64,000 nt of DNA, taken from the NCBI RefSeq assembly GCF_019456655.1, contig NZ_CP080332.1, positions 1,612,001 through 1,676,000 of the forward strand, given 5' to 3'. Origin of the DNA: Mycolicibacterium diernhoferi. Its GTDB lineage: Bacteria > Actinomycetota > Actinomycetes > Mycobacteriales > Mycobacteriaceae. Positions 46,338 to 55,756 of the stretch are shown here, piece after piece. Both the position numbers and the translations under genes were made by a program. The first letter of the stretch is position 1. Each line of letters starts with the position of its first letter. Below the pieces are notes generated by a model that saw only the letters and a list, made by a program, of their open reading frames with translations, made no database searches and was not told the DNA's origin.

Positions 46338-47498
46338 ATGGTTGCCAACCCTTCATTCGACCTGTTCAAGCTCTCTGACGAGCACAACGAACTGCGCACG
46401 GTGCTGCGTGCGCTGTGCGAGAAGGAGATTGCGCCCTACGCCGCCGAAGTCGATGCGCAGGCGCGCTACACCGACGAGGCGCTCGCGGCGCTCGACGGCT
46501 CCGGGTTCTCCGCGGTGTACATCCCCGAGGAGTACGGCGGCCAGGGCGCCGACGCGGTCGCGGCCTGCATCGTGATCGAAGAGGTCGCCCGGGTCTGCGC
46601 ATCCTCCTCACTCATCCCGATCTGCAACAAACTCGGCACCACCGGGCTGCTGATGCGCGGATCCGAAGAGCTCAAGCGCAAGGTGTTGCCCTCGATCGCG
46701 GCGGGCGAGGCCACCGCCTCCTACGCACTGTCCGAGCGCGAGGCCGGCAGCGACGCCGGGGCGATGCGCACCCGCGCGGTGGCCGACGGTGACGACTGGA
46801 TCCTCAACGGCACCAAGTGCTGGATCTCCAACGGCGGCAAGTCGACCTGGTACACCGTGATGGCGGTGACCGACCCGGACAAGGGAGCCAACGGCATCTC
46901 GGCGTTCATCGTGCACAAGGACGACGAGGGGTTCTCGGCCGGACCCAAGGAACACAAGATGGGCATCAAGGGTTCGCCCACCACCGAGCTGTATTTCGAG
47001 AACTGCCGGATCCCGGGCGACCGGATCATCGGTGAGCCGGGCACCGGCTTCAAGACCGCGCTGGCGACGCTGGACCACACCCGGCCCACCATCGGCGCGC
47101 AGGCCGTCGGCATCGCCCAGGGCGCCCTGGACGCGTCGATCGCCTACACCAAGGAACGCAAGCAGTTCGGCAAGAACATCGCCGACTTCCAGAACACCCA
47201 GTTCATGCTCGCCGACATGGCGATGAAGATCGAGGCGGCCCGGCTGATGGTCTACACCGCCGCCGCCCGCGCCGAGCGTGAGGAACCCAACCTGCAGTTC
47301 CTGGCCTCGGCGTCGAAGTGTTTCGCCTCCGATGTCGCGATGGAGGTCACCACCAACGCGGTGCAGCTGTTCGGCGGGTACGGCTACACCGTCGACTTCC
47401 CGGTGGAGCGGTTCATGCGCGACGCCAAGATCACCCAGATCTACGAGGGCACCAACCAGATCCAGCGGGTGGTGATGTCGCGTCAGCTGCTGAAGTGA
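46338..47498 (+). CDS. fadE25: Acyl-CoA dehydrogenase FadE25
   Basis: A 386-residue acyl-CoA dehydrogenase from ATG 46338 behind GAGGAG. FAD- and substrate-site signatures are YALSEREAGSDAGAMRT, KCWISNGG and the C-terminal QLFGGYGYTVDFPVERFMRD. The catalytic-base Glu lies in QIYEGTNQIQRVVMSRQLL. It catalyses the first step of fatty-acyl beta-oxidation. TAAAGT (46307-46312) is a possible -10. Orthologous position to Rv3274c. Confidence 0.92.
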   Translation: MVANPSFDLFKLSDEHNELRTVLRALCEKEIAPYAAEVDAQARYTDEALAALDGSGFSAVYIPEEYGGQGADAVAACIVIEEVARVCASSSLIPICNKLGTTGLLMRGSEELKRKVLPSIAAGEATASYALSEREAGSDAGAMRTRAVADGDDWILNGTKCWISNGGKSTWYTVMAVTDPDKGANGISAFIVHKDDEGFSAGPKEHKMGIKGSPTTELYFENCRIPGDRIIGEPGTGFKTALATLDHTRPTIGAQAVGIAQGALDASIAYTKERKQFGKNIADFQNTQFMLADMAMKIEAARLMVYTAAARAEREEPNLQFLASASKCFASDVAMEVTTNAVQLFGGYGYTVDFPVERFMRDAKITQIYEGTNQIQRVVMSRQLLK

Positions 47499-47519
47499 CG
47501 CCCCGGTCCGCGGCTGCGC

Positions 47520-48239
47520 CTAGCCGCGGGTGACCTTCTCCATCTCCCGGCGCCGGTCCAGCGCGGCCGGGTCCGGATGGGACACCTGCACCAGCGAGGC
47601 GCCCGCGGCCAGCACCGCGAGGAAATTGCGGATCAGGTCGTCCTCGGTGTCCCAGGATGCGGTCGAGAGCACCCGGTCGGCGTCGGTCAGCCCCTGCTCG
47701 GCGGCCGATGCGGTCGCCGCGGCCAGCAGGCCGGACACCGTGCGGCCGTTCAGCGCCGCACCCGGGGAGCGTTCGGGGACGATCTGGTCCCCGTGCACCC
47801 GGACCGACGTCGCATAGTCGGTGACCCCGATCGGCAGGTCGGGCACCGGCTTGCCGAACGGGTCCAGCGAGAGCGCCACCACCTCACCCATCGCGGCACC
47901 GACCGCGGCGTCCGCCTCGTCGATGCGGACGGCGGTGCACAGCGCGATCTCGGCCGCTGGGTCCTCGGCGCCCCACAACACCTCGGCCCCGATCCACCAG
48001 GCACCCAACAGCACCGCGGCCGTCTGCCAGTGCGCGGGCAGCAGGACCGCCACCCGGGTGCCGGGCCCGGCGCCGAGTTCGTCGCGCAGCAGGTTCGCGG
48101 TCTTGGCGGCCCAGTTGGCCAGCGTCACGGTCGACACCTCGATGCGTTCGCCGGTGGCGTCGTCGTAGTAGGTGATCCGCGGGCCGACCGGGTCGCGCTT
48201 CATGATCGGATCGAGCAGGGCCGCACTGACTGTCGCCAC
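47520..48239 (-). CDS. TIGR03089 family protein (Rv3268 homolog)
   Basis: A 239-residue protein from GTG 48239. It resembles the N-terminal part of AMP-binding enzymes (ITYYDDATGERIEVSTVTLA, LLRDELGAGPGTRVAVLLPA) but lacks the P-loop and the catalytic C-terminal domain. The family is actinobacterial and of unknown function, probably not adenylating. It starts one base after the stop of the Lcp gene upstream on the same strand, so the two are cotranscribed. Confidence 0.85.
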   Translation of the reverse strand: MATVSAALLDPIMKRDPVGPRITYYDDATGERIEVSTVTLANWAAKTANLLRDELGAGPGTRVAVLLPAHWQTAAVLLGAWWIGAEVLWGAEDPAAEIALCTAVRIDEADAAVGAAMGEVVALSLDPFGKPVPDLPIGVTDYATSVRVHGDQIVPERSPGAALNGRTVSGLLAAATASAAEQGLTDADRVLSTASWDTEDDLIRNFLAVLAAGASLVQVSHPDPAALDRRREMEKVTRG

Positions 48240-48240
48240 G

Positions 48241-49740
48241 TCAGTTCACGCACTGCGGGTCGTCGGAACCGGCGGTGATGATCGGCGACGGCGGTGGCGG
48301 TGGGGCGGCCGGCTCCGAGGAGACCAGATCGTCGCCCTGATAGCCCTGGTACCACTCGGTGGAGGCCGGGTCGGCCGACGTGGTGCCCTCCAGGCCCGAA
48401 CCGGGCCCGGTGTAGTCGTCCGACAGCACCACCTGGACCGTGCCGGGCGCCATCGAGGGATCCTCGATCATCATCAGATTGCCGAGCTGCTTCGAAACCG
48501 CTTGGGTGCCAAGATCATCGACGCTGGGCCCACGTACCTGGCTGTGCGCGACGCGTTCACCCTCATGGTTGCCGACGTTACCGGCGGTGAATCCGCCACC
48601 GCTCAGCACCTGCGACACCGCCGCGGCGAGACCGTTGATGTCGGTGTCGTTGACGACGTCGACGGTGGTCTTGTGCGGGGAGTAGGCCACCTTCTCGGTG
48701 TTGCCCTGTTCCTGCTCCTCGAGCAGCCCGTGCACCCATTCCTTGACGGCGGTGGGATCGATACGCACGACGCTCTGCATGCCGTCGTCGCTCCAACCGT
48801 CCTCGCGCAGGATGGGAATGGTGGCGAACGCCACCGACCCGGCCGCGATCTCCTGCAGCTGGGTGACGAAATCCATGATGTCCCAACCCTCGGAGAGCAC
48901 CACCGACCGCTGCACGGCGGTCTGCAGGCGGCCCAGGGTGGACGGGCTGGACAGTGTCTTACCCGAGATCACCTCATGCGCCAGCGATGCCATCACGGCC
49001 TGCTGACGCGTCACCCGGTCCAGATCGCCGCGCGGCAGGTCGTGACGCTGCCGAACGAAACTCAACGCCCGCGGGCCGTCCAGCTTCTGCCAGCCCGCCG
49101 GGAAGTCGGCTCCCGAAAGCGGTTCGTAGACAGGCTCCTTGAGACAGACGTCCACGCCACCGAGCGCGTCGGTGATCAGGCTGAAGCCGAGCAGCCCGAT
49201 TTCGGCGTAGTGGTCGACGGTGACTCCGGTCAGATGGGCGACCGTCTCGATCAGCGCCTCGCGGCCGGCCTCGGTGCCTTCCTTCTCGCCTTGGGCCGGG
49301 TCCATGCCCTGGACCTCGATGAGTTCCTTCATGGTGGCGAGCTTGGCGTCGCCGTACACCCCGTTGATCTTCATCTTGCCCTGGTCGTCGGGCAGTTCGA
49401 CGTAGGTGTCACGCGGGATGGAGATGGCGGTGGCCGACTGCCCGTTGTTCGGGATGCGGATCAGGATGATCGTGTCGGTGTTGGTCGCCACGTCATTGCC
49501 GACCCGCAGGGTGGCCAGTTCCTCTTCCGACAACGGGTTCCCGTGCGCGTCGGTGCGGCTGTCCACACCGACCAGCAGGATGTCGATGGCGCCGTCCTCG
49601 CCGCCCTCGCCGAGTGCCGCGGAACTGACGTGGTTGATGCCGCCCTCGAACGAACGCACCGTGCTCCAGGCCACGCCCGTGGACACCACCACCGCCACCG
49701 CGGCAATGACGCCGACCGTCCTGGTCAGCCGATTTTGCAT
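48241..49740 (-). CDS. lcp1: LCP-family arabinogalactan-peptidoglycan ligase (Lcp1/Rv3267 homolog)
   Basis: A 499-residue LytR-CpsA-Psr protein. One N-terminal membrane helix precedes the LCP domain (about residues 50-215, IDILLVGVDSRTD, TDTIILIRI, SIPRDTYVELP, SFVRQRHDLPRGDLDRVTRQ). A C-terminal LytR_C domain (about 355-450, VVNDTDINGLAAAVSQVLSG) and a proline-rich tail follow. The M. tuberculosis orthologue joins arabinogalactan to peptidoglycan via the rhamnose-GlcNAc linker that wbbL, encoded nearby, builds. Such enzymes could also attach the exopolysaccharide; that is speculation. Confidence 0.9.
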   Translation of the reverse strand: MQNRLTRTVGVIAAVAVVVSTGVAWSTVRSFEGGINHVSSAALGEGGEDGAIDILLVGVDSRTDAHGNPLSEEELATLRVGNDVATNTDTIILIRIPNNGQSATAISIPRDTYVELPDDQGKMKINGVYGDAKLATMKELIEVQGMDPAQGEKEGTEAGREALIETVAHLTGVTVDHYAEIGLLGFSLITDALGGVDVCLKEPVYEPLSGADFPAGWQKLDGPRALSFVRQRHDLPRGDLDRVTRQQAVMASLAHEVISGKTLSSPSTLGRLQTAVQRSVVLSEGWDIMDFVTQLQEIAAGSVAFATIPILREDGWSDDGMQSVVRIDPTAVKEWVHGLLEEQEQGNTEKVAYSPHKTTVDVVNDTDINGLAAAVSQVLSGGGFTAGNVGNHEGERVAHSQVRGPSVDDLGTQAVSKQLGNLMMIEDPSMAPGTVQVVLSDDYTGPGSGLEGTTSADPASTEWYQGYQGDDLVSSEPAAPPPPPSPIITAGSDDPQCVN

Positions 49741-49863
49741 CAGCCCAGGCTACTGTCCGCGGCTGCGATGTCCGCCGAAGCGCGTCGGCGTGCCAACCAC
49801 GAGTGACCTAACTCCTGCGGGCCGGCCGCGCCGTGAGTTCGGCCGGTGCGGGCAGGGGTCCAG

Positions 49864-49869
49864 TAACTT
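49864..49869 (+). promoter_or_regulatory. -10 element for a leaderless glycoside-hydrolase mRNA
   Basis: TAACTT ends 7 bases before the ATG at 49877, so transcription should begin at the start codon. No ribosome binding site precedes the ATG. Confidence 0.45.
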
Positions 49870-49876
49870 GACCCAT

Positions 49877-50929
49877 ATGCGAAGGAGGCTGGACAGATCT
49901 CTCGGGCGTGCGGCCGCCCTGGTCGCGCTGGTGTTGTCGATGGTCGTGACGACCCCGGTCACCGCGCATGCGGTGGTGGCCCCGGCAGACGGTTACGGCT
50001 TCGCGCAGGGCTACACCTGGGCGACCGGCGATCCGGACGACGCCCGCCGGGAGATCGCGGCGGTCGGCAGGACCGGCGCCTCCTGGGTCCGGCTGCCGCT
50101 GGACTGGTCGGTGGTCGAGCCGCATTCGGGCCGGTACGACTGGGGCTACTTCGACAATCTGGTGAAGACCGCGGACAGCCAGGGGCTGCGCGCGCTCGGG
50201 CTGATCTACAACACGCCGCTGTGGGCGCGGGGCGAGGGCGCCCGGCTGTTGTTCCCGTCCGCACCGCCGCGCGACCCGGCCGACTTCGCGGCCTTCGCCG
50301 CCGCGGCCGCCAAGCGGTACGCCGGGCGGATCAACGCCTGGGAGATCTGGAACGAACCGAACCTGCCGCTGTTCATGGGGTTCGTGCAGGACAAGGCCGT
50401 CCGCTTCACCGAGATGCTGCAGGCCGTCCACCCGGCGATCAAGGCCGCGAACCCGAAGGCCACGGTTATCGCCGCCGGCTTGAGCCCGCTGCTCGGTGAT
50501 GATTCACCCCCCGGATTCCTGGCGCAGATGTACGCCGCGGGCGCCCGGGGTTCCTTCGACGCGGCGGCGGCGCACCCCTATGTCTTCCCCGGCGGGCTGG
50601 CCGCCGACAGCGACAACGGCTGGTCCGATGTCCTACGCATGAATGAGGTGATGGTGGCCAACGGCGACGCGGGCAAGAAGATCTGGCTGACGGAGATGGG
50701 CGCGTCGACCAACGACACCCCCGAGGGCGTGAGCCAGCAGGAGCAGGCCCGCCAGATCGTCGACGTGCTGGGCGCGGCGGCCGCGGTCGGCTGGACCGGA
50801 CCGGCCTTCATCCACGCCGTGCGCGACCTGGACACCGCCAACCGTGACGACCGGGAAGCCAACTTCGGCGCCCTGCTCACCAGCGACTGGCAGCCGAAGT
50901 ACGCCGCCACGGTCCTGGCCCGACAGTGA
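49877..50929 (+). CDS. Secreted clan-A glycoside-hydrolase-like protein 2
   Basis: A 350-residue paralog of the protein at 44494. It has a signal peptide (cleavage near TAHA|VV, about residue 32). Acid/base Glu160 lies in IWNEPNLP and nucleophile Glu273 in WLTEMGAST. Shared blocks include VAPADGYGFAQG near the mature N-terminus and GVSQQEQARQIVDVL. Both paralogs lack carbohydrate-binding modules. Its stop overlaps the rmlD start (GTGA), tying it to rhamnose synthesis and the wall-linker operon. Confidence 0.83.
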   Translation: MRRRLDRSLGRAAALVALVLSMVVTTPVTAHAVVAPADGYGFAQGYTWATGDPDDARREIAAVGRTGASWVRLPLDWSVVEPHSGRYDWGYFDNLVKTADSQGLRALGLIYNTPLWARGEGARLLFPSAPPRDPADFAAFAAAAAKRYAGRINAWEIWNEPNLPLFMGFVQDKAVRFTEMLQAVHPAIKAANPKATVIAAGLSPLLGDDSPPGFLAQMYAAGARGSFDAAAAHPYVFPGGLAADSDNGWSDVLRMNEVMVANGDAGKKIWLTEMGASTNDTPEGVSQQEQARQIVDVLGAAAAVGWTGPAFIHAVRDLDTANRDDREANFGALLTSDWQPKYAATVLARQ

Positions 50930-51804
50930 CCACCCCGATCGAGACCGTGGCGAACCGGATCGTCATCGCCGGCGCCGGCGGACAGGTGGGGCGCTTCCTG
51001 GCCGACGAGCTGACTGCCCGGGGCCGCGACCTGCTGGCCTGCACATCGGCCCAGTGGGATATCACCGACCCGGCGGTGGCGGCCGAGATCGTCGGCCCCG
51101 GCGACGTCGTGATCAACTGCGCCGCGCTGACCGCCGTCGACGCCGCGGAGGCCGATGAGCCCCGCGCGTTCGCCGTCAACGCGACCGGTGCCGGGAACAT
51201 CGCCCGCGCCTGCGCGGCGGTCGGCGCCCGGCTGATCCACATCTCCACGGACTACGTGTTCAGCGGTGAGTTCACCGGGTCGCCGCGCCCCTACGAGGTG
51301 GACGATCCGGTCGGTCCGCGCAGCGTGTACGGCCGCAGCAAGCTGGCCGGTGAGCAGCAGGTGCACGCCGCGCTGCCGGACGCCACCGTGGTGCGCACCG
51401 CGTGGGTGTACACCGGGGTGGGCGCCGACTTCGTCGGCACCATGCGCCGGCTGGAATCCGAGCGCGACACCATCGAGGTGGTGGCCGACCAGACCGGTTC
51501 GCCGACCTACGTCGCCGACCTGGTGGCGGCCCTGCTGCAGATCGCCGACGACCCGGCGCCGCCGGCGCTGCTGCACGTGGTGAACACCGGCCCGGCCAGC
51601 CGCTACGAGCTGGCCCGCGCGGTGTTCGCCGGCATCGGCGCCGATCCCGGGCGGGTCCGGCCGGTGACCAGCGACCGGCATCCGCGTCCGGCGCCCCGGC
51701 CGGTGTACTCGGCGTTGTCGACGGCTCGCTACGAGGCGGCCGGGTATCGGCCGCTGCGGTCCTGGCAGGACGGGTTGGCCGCCGCGCTGGCGGCGTTGCG
51801 GTGA
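50926..51804 (+). CDS. rmlD: dTDP-4-dehydrorhamnose reductase
   Basis: A 292-residue short-chain dehydrogenase performing the last step of dTDP-L-rhamnose synthesis. The NADPH-binding loop is IVIAGAGGQVGRFLADEL. The Ser and YxxxK catalytic region is ISTDYVFSGEF...YGRSKLAGEQQ, and VADQTGSPTYVADL is a family motif. GTG 50926 overlaps the glycoside-hydrolase stop; another in-frame GTG lies 8 codons further in. Rhamnose is needed for the peptidoglycan-arabinogalactan linker made with WbbL. Confidence 0.92.
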   Translation: MTTPIETVANRIVIAGAGGQVGRFLADELTARGRDLLACTSAQWDITDPAVAAEIVGPGDVVINCAALTAVDAAEADEPRAFAVNATGAGNIARACAAVGARLIHISTDYVFSGEFTGSPRPYEVDDPVGPRSVYGRSKLAGEQQVHAALPDATVVRTAWVYTGVGADFVGTMRRLESERDTIEVVADQTGSPTYVADLVAALLQIADDPAPPALLHVVNTGPASRYELARAVFAGIGADPGRVRPVTSDRHPRPAPRPVYSALSTARYEAAGYRPLRSWQDGLAAALAALR

Positions 51805-51874
51805 CGGTGCCGAACCGACCGGACATCGGACTGGCTACCCTCTAGCAGCGTGGGCGACGAACTGGCTGGGTGCG

Positions 51875-52750
51875 GTGACTGACGAACTGAAGGTCGTGAC
51901 GGTGACCTATTCACCGGGCCCGCATCTGGATCGCTTCCTGGCCTCGCTGGCGCACGCCACCGAACGGCCGGTCACCGTCATCATGGCCGACAACGGTTCC
52001 ACCGACGGCGCGCCCGAGGAGGCCGTGCAGCGGTATCCGAACGTCCGGCTGCTGCACACCGGCGGCAACCTCGGTTACGGCACCGCGGTGAACCGGGCCG
52101 TCGATCGGTACGTCACCGACGGCGAGTTGTTCATCGTGGCCAACCCCGATGTGCAGTGGGGACCGGGCAGCATCGACGAGTTGCTGGCGGCGGCCGCGCG
52201 GTGGCCACAGGCCGGCGCGCTCGGGCCGCTGATCCGGGACCCGGACGGCTCGGTGTACCCGTCGGCGCGGCATCAGCCCAGCCTGATCCGCGGCGGCATG
52301 CACGCCGTGGTCGGGCCGGTGTGGAAGGCCAACCCGTGGACGGCGGCCTACCGGCAGGAGCGGTTGGCGCCCAGCGAACGCCCGGTGGGGTGGTTGTCCG
52401 GGGCCTGCCTGTTGCTGCGCCGGGAGGCGTTCGACCAGATCGGCGGGTTCGACGAGCGCTACTTCATGTACATGGAGGATGTCGACCTCGGCGATCGGCT
52501 GGCCCGGTCGGGCCGGCAGAACATCTACGTGCCCGGCGCGGAGATCCTGCACGACAAGGGGCATTCCACCGGCCGGGATCCCGCCACGAATCTGGCGGCC
52601 CATCACCGCAGCACCTACACTTTCCTGGCCGACCGGCATCCGCGCTGGTGGCAGGCTCCACTGAGGTGGACGATCAAGGGTGCACTGGCGACCCGCGCCG
52701 GTCTGGTGGTCCGGAACTCTCGACGTAAACAGGCGAAAGGGCGGCGCTGA
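51875..52750 (+). CDS. wbbL: GT2 rhamnosyltransferase WbbL (decaprenyl-PP-GlcNAc rhamnosyl transfer)
   Basis: A 291-residue GT2 enzyme from GTG 51875. VTVTYSPGPHLDRFLASLAH and IMADNGSTDGAPEEAVQRYP carry the nucleotide-sugar site, and FIVANPDVQWGPGSID carries the acidic metal motif. GGFDERYFMYMEDVDLGDRL is the catalytic region. In mycobacteria it adds L-rhamnose to decaprenyl-PP-GlcNAc, the linker of arabinogalactan; the orthologue is essential. It is one base upstream of the manB/manC gene. Confidence 0.92.
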   Translation: MTDELKVVTVTYSPGPHLDRFLASLAHATERPVTVIMADNGSTDGAPEEAVQRYPNVRLLHTGGNLGYGTAVNRAVDRYVTDGELFIVANPDVQWGPGSIDELLAAAARWPQAGALGPLIRDPDGSVYPSARHQPSLIRGGMHAVVGPVWKANPWTAAYRQERLAPSERPVGWLSGACLLLRREAFDQIGGFDERYFMYMEDVDLGDRLARSGRQNIYVPGAEILHDKGHSTGRDPATNLAAHHRSTYTFLADRHPRWWQAPLRWTIKGALATRAGLVVRNSRRKQAKGRR

Positions 52751-52751
52751 C

Positions 52752-53855
52752 ATGGTCGGTGGCGAAAAGGCCAGCACACTCAAACCCTCGGACGTGGATG
52801 CGGTGATCCTGGTCGGCGGGCAGGGCACCCGGCTGCGCCCGCTGACATTGTCCGCGCCCAAACCGATGCTGCCGACCGCCGGTCTGCCGTTCCTCACCCA
52901 TCTGCTGACGCGGATCGCCGCGGCCGGCATCCAGCACGTGGTGCTGGGCACCTCCTACAAGGCCGAGGTGTTCGAGGCGGCCTTCGGGGACGGCTCCAAG
53001 CTGGGCCTGGAGATCGAGTACGTCGTGGAGACCGAGCCGCTGGGCACCGGCGGCGGCATCGCCAACGTGGCCGACAAGCTGCGCCATGACACCGCGCTGG
53101 TGTTCAACGGCGACGTGCTCTCCGGCGCCGACCTCGGTGCGCTGCTGAACCGGCACGCCGAGCACCAGGCCGATGTGACCCTGCACCTGGTCCGGGTGGG
53201 GGATCCGCGGGCCTTCGGATGCGTGCCCACCGATGCCGACGGCCGGGTCACCGCGTTCCTGGAGAAGACCCAGGATCCGCCGACCGACCAGATCAACGCG
53301 GGCTGCTACGTGTTCCGTCGCGAGATCATCGAGGCGATCCCCAAGGGCCGGGCGCTGTCGGTGGAGCGGGAGATCTTCCCGACGCTGCTGGCCGAGGGAA
53401 GCAAGGTGTGCGGTTACGTCGACGCCAGCTACTGGCGCGATATGGGCACCCCGGAGGACTTCGTGCGGGGCTCGGCCGATCTGGTCCGCGGGATCGCGCC
53501 GTCGCCGAACCTGCAGGGCGAGCGCGGCGAGTTCCTCATCCACGACGGCGCGGCGGTGGCGCCCGGGGCGCTGCTGATCGGGGGGACCGTGATCGGCCGG
53601 GGCGCCGAGATCGGCGCCGGCGCACGGCTCGATGGCGCGGTCATCTTCGACGGTGTCCGGGTCGAGGCCGGTGCGGTGATCGAGCGGTCCATCATCGGGT
53701 TCGGTGCGCGGATCGGCCCGCGGGCACTGATCCGCGACGGCGTCATCGGCGACGGCGCCGATGTCGGCGCACGCTGCGAGCTGCTGCGCGGGGCCCGGGT
53801 CTGGCCGGGGGTCACCATCCCCGACGGCGGCATCCGGTTCTCGACCGACGTCTGA
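52752..53855 (+). CDS. manB: Mannose-1-phosphate guanylyltransferase (Rv3264c homolog)
   Basis: A 367-residue nucleotidyltransferase making GDP-mannose. The N-domain has AVILVGGQGTRLRPLTLSAP, LGTGGGIANVADKL, FNGDVLSGADL and YVDASYWRDMGTPEDF. A C-terminal hexapeptide beta-helix follows (about residues 255-367, with repeats around ALLIGGTVIGRGAEIGAGAR). Start ATG 52752. The symbol for this gene varies (manB, manC, rmlA2). GDP-mannose feeds lipomannan, arabinomannan and protein mannosylation, and possibly the exopolysaccharide. Confidence 0.9.
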   Translation: MVGGEKASTLKPSDVDAVILVGGQGTRLRPLTLSAPKPMLPTAGLPFLTHLLTRIAAAGIQHVVLGTSYKAEVFEAAFGDGSKLGLEIEYVVETEPLGTGGGIANVADKLRHDTALVFNGDVLSGADLGALLNRHAEHQADVTLHLVRVGDPRAFGCVPTDADGRVTAFLEKTQDPPTDQINAGCYVFRREIIEAIPKGRALSVEREIFPTLLAEGSKVCGYVDASYWRDMGTPEDFVRGSADLVRGIAPSPNLQGERGEFLIHDGAAVAPGALLIGGTVIGRGAEIGAGARLDGAVIFDGVRVEAGAVIERSIIGFGARIGPRALIRDGVIGDGADVGARCELLRGARVWPGVTIPDGGIRFSTDV

Positions 53856-53870
53856 GCGCTCCGGGGCCCG

Positions 53871-54401
53871 TCAGCGGCGGGCGGCGGCGGCCAGCGCGAG
53901 CAGGGCCGGATCGTCTCCGGGCAGCGCGTCGAGGCGCCACCAGCGCAGATCCAGCGACTCGTCGCTGCGGGTGATCTCCGCGCCCTCGGGCGCGACCACC
54001 ACGAACTGCATGTCGAGGTGGCGGGTCGGCAGACCCAACGAGCAGGTGATCGGGTGCACATGCAGCGCGGCCAGGTGCGGTTCGATCCGTAGTCCGGGGA
54101 TGCCGGACTCCTCGGTGGCCTCCCGCATCGCGGCCGCCAGGATGTCGGCGTCGGACTCCTCGCAGTGCCCGCCGAGTTGCAGCCAGCGCCCGACGCGCGG
54201 ATGCAGGGTGAGCAGGGCATGGGTCCGGCGGTGATCGAGCACCAGCGCCGAGGCGGTGATGTGCCCCGGCTCGCAGGCGCGCCGGCACGCGTCGGGGCGG
54301 CCCAGCACGAAGGCCAGCACGGCGTGGCGCAGCGAATCCTGTTCGGGGCTGGGGGCATCCCAGCCCGACAGGGTGTCGACGACGGAGGCGTGCAGGCTCA
54401 T
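53871..54401 (-). CDS. NUDIX hydrolase
   Basis: A 176-residue protein with a complete Nudix box: [16 protein letters not shown] followed directly by REATEESGI (Gx5Ex7REx2EExG). Start ATG 54401 overlaps the fbiB stop (ATGA), making it the third gene of the fbiA-fbiB operon. It hydrolyses a nucleoside diphosphate linked to another moiety; the substrate is unknown, and the operon suggests something in cofactor F420 metabolism or housecleaning. Confidence 0.88.
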   Translation of the reverse strand: MSLHASVVDTLSGWDAPSPEQDSLRHAVLAFVLGRPDACRRACEPGHITASALVLDHRRTHALLTLHPRVGRWLQLGGHCEESDADILAAAMREATEESGIPGLRIEPHLAALHVHPITCSLGLPTRHLDMQFVVVAPEGAEITRSDESLDLRWWRLDALPGDDPALLALAAAARR

Positions 54402-55756
54402 CGCAGGATCAGCAGACCGTCGGTGGACGCCGGGTCGCGCGGACCCTGCGGGTCGGCCGGATAGCCGATCGCGATGGCGCCCAACGGCTCCCAGTCATCT
54501 GCGACGGCGAGTTCGCGGCGCGCGACCTCGGCGGCGAAGATCGTCGACCCGATCCAGCAGCTGCCGATCGCGCGGGCCGCCAGAGCCACCAGCAGGCCCT
54601 GCACCGCCGCCCCCGCCGCGACGGTGAACATGGTGTGCTCGGCCGCGGTGCGTTGCGGATCCGGATAGCTGTGTGCCCCATCGGGAACCATGAACGGGAT
54701 CACGAGTTCCGGTGCGTCGTAGAGGATCTGGCCGCGTGAAACCCGGCGGGACACCTCCTCGGCCGGACGGCCGTCGGAGGACAGGTCGGCCTGCCATTGC
54801 TGTTTCATCGCATCCAGTAACCGGATTCGGGTATCCGGATCGCGCACCCACACAAAGCGCACCGGGCGGGTGTGATGTGGGGCCGGCGCGGTCAGCGCCT
54901 CGGCGACCGCTTCCTCGACCAGGTCGGCGGGGACCGGTTCGGAGCTGAAGTGGCGCACCGAACGGCGGAGCAACTGTGCCTGCCTGCGGCCCAACTCGAT
55001 GGACTCGGCGGTGCCGAGCCAGAACAGGTCGTCCTCGCCGCCGCGCACCAGGGTGCGACCGTTGGAGCCGTCGTCGTGCAGCTCGAGTCCGCGCACCACG
55101 GCCACCGGGACGCCGGTCAGCTTGCCCTTCACCAGATCCCCGGCGGCGGCGAGTTCGTCGGCGACGGCGATCTCGGTGACGAAGAGTTCGTTGCCGTGCG
55201 CGTCGTGTGCCCCGGCGTAGCCGTGCAGCACCGTCAGACCGGCCGCGCCGATCGCGACATCGGTCTGGCCGTTGCGCCAGGCCCGCCCCATGGTGTCGGT
55301 GACGACGACGCCGACCCGTACGCCCAGCTGCCGTGCGATACCGTCGCGCAGCGCCGCGGCGCTGCCGTCCGGATCCACCGGTAGCAGCGCGAGTTCGCCC
55401 GAGTCGATGTTGGAGCCGTCGACGCCGGCGGCGGCCTGGACCAGGCCGATGGCGTTCTCGGTGATGAACGTCTTGCCCTTGCGGGCCAGGACGCGTACGG
55501 CCTCGTCGTCGATGAGCTTGCGGCGCAGGAGGTCTCGCTGCTCGGGGTCGGTGGGTGCTGCGACGATGCGGCCCTCGGTCTTGGACAGCACCTTGCTGGT
55601 GATGACCACCACGTCGTCATCGCGCAACCAGCGTGCGGCGCCGGCGATCGCCGCGGCGAGATCGTCGCCGGGACGGAACTCGCCGAGTCCGGTGACCGGG
55701 ATGATCTCGACGGGTTTCGCGGTGCCGTGCTCGGTGGCCCGCTGCTCGGCCGTCAC
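54398..55756 (-). CDS. fbiB: F420-0:gamma-glutamyl ligase with C-terminal nitroreductase-like domain
   Basis: A 452-residue fusion typical of mycobacteria. The N-terminal CofE ligase domain (about residues 15-250) has [35 protein letters not shown] and [13 protein letters not shown]. The C-terminal FMN-binding nitroreductase-like domain (about 260-452) begins [20 protein letters not shown]. It adds glutamates to F420-0, and the C-domain reduces the dehydro intermediate. GTG 55756 overlaps the fbiA stop. F420 made here serves enzymes such as the one at 7953. Confidence 0.93.
   Translation of the reverse strand: MTAEQRATEHGTAKPVEIIPVTGLGEFRPGDDLAAAIAGAARWLRDDDVVVITSKVLSKTEGRIVAAPTDPEQRDLLRRKLIDDEAVRVLARKGKTFITENAIGLVQAAAGVDGSNIDSGELALLPVDPDGSAAALRDGIARQLGVRVGVVVTDTMGRAWRNGQTDVAIGAAGLTVLHGYAGAHDAHGNELFVTEIAVADELAAAGDLVKGKLTGVPVAVVRGLELHDDGSNGRTLVRGGEDDLFWLGTAESIELGRRQAQLLRRSVRHFSSEPVPADLVEEAVAEALTAPAPHHTRPVRFVWVRDPDTRIRLLDAMKQQWQADLSSDGRPAEEVSRRVSRGQILYDAPELVIPFMVPDGAHSYPDPQRTAAEHTMFTVAAGAAVQGLLVALAARAIGSCWIGSTIFAAEVARRELAVADDWEPLGAIAIGYPADPQGPRDPASTDGLLILR

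Noticed and set aside
48172..49806. 544-residue open frame antisense to the Lcp gene
   Set aside because: Composition typical of an antisense shadow; the LCP domain is clear on the minus strand.
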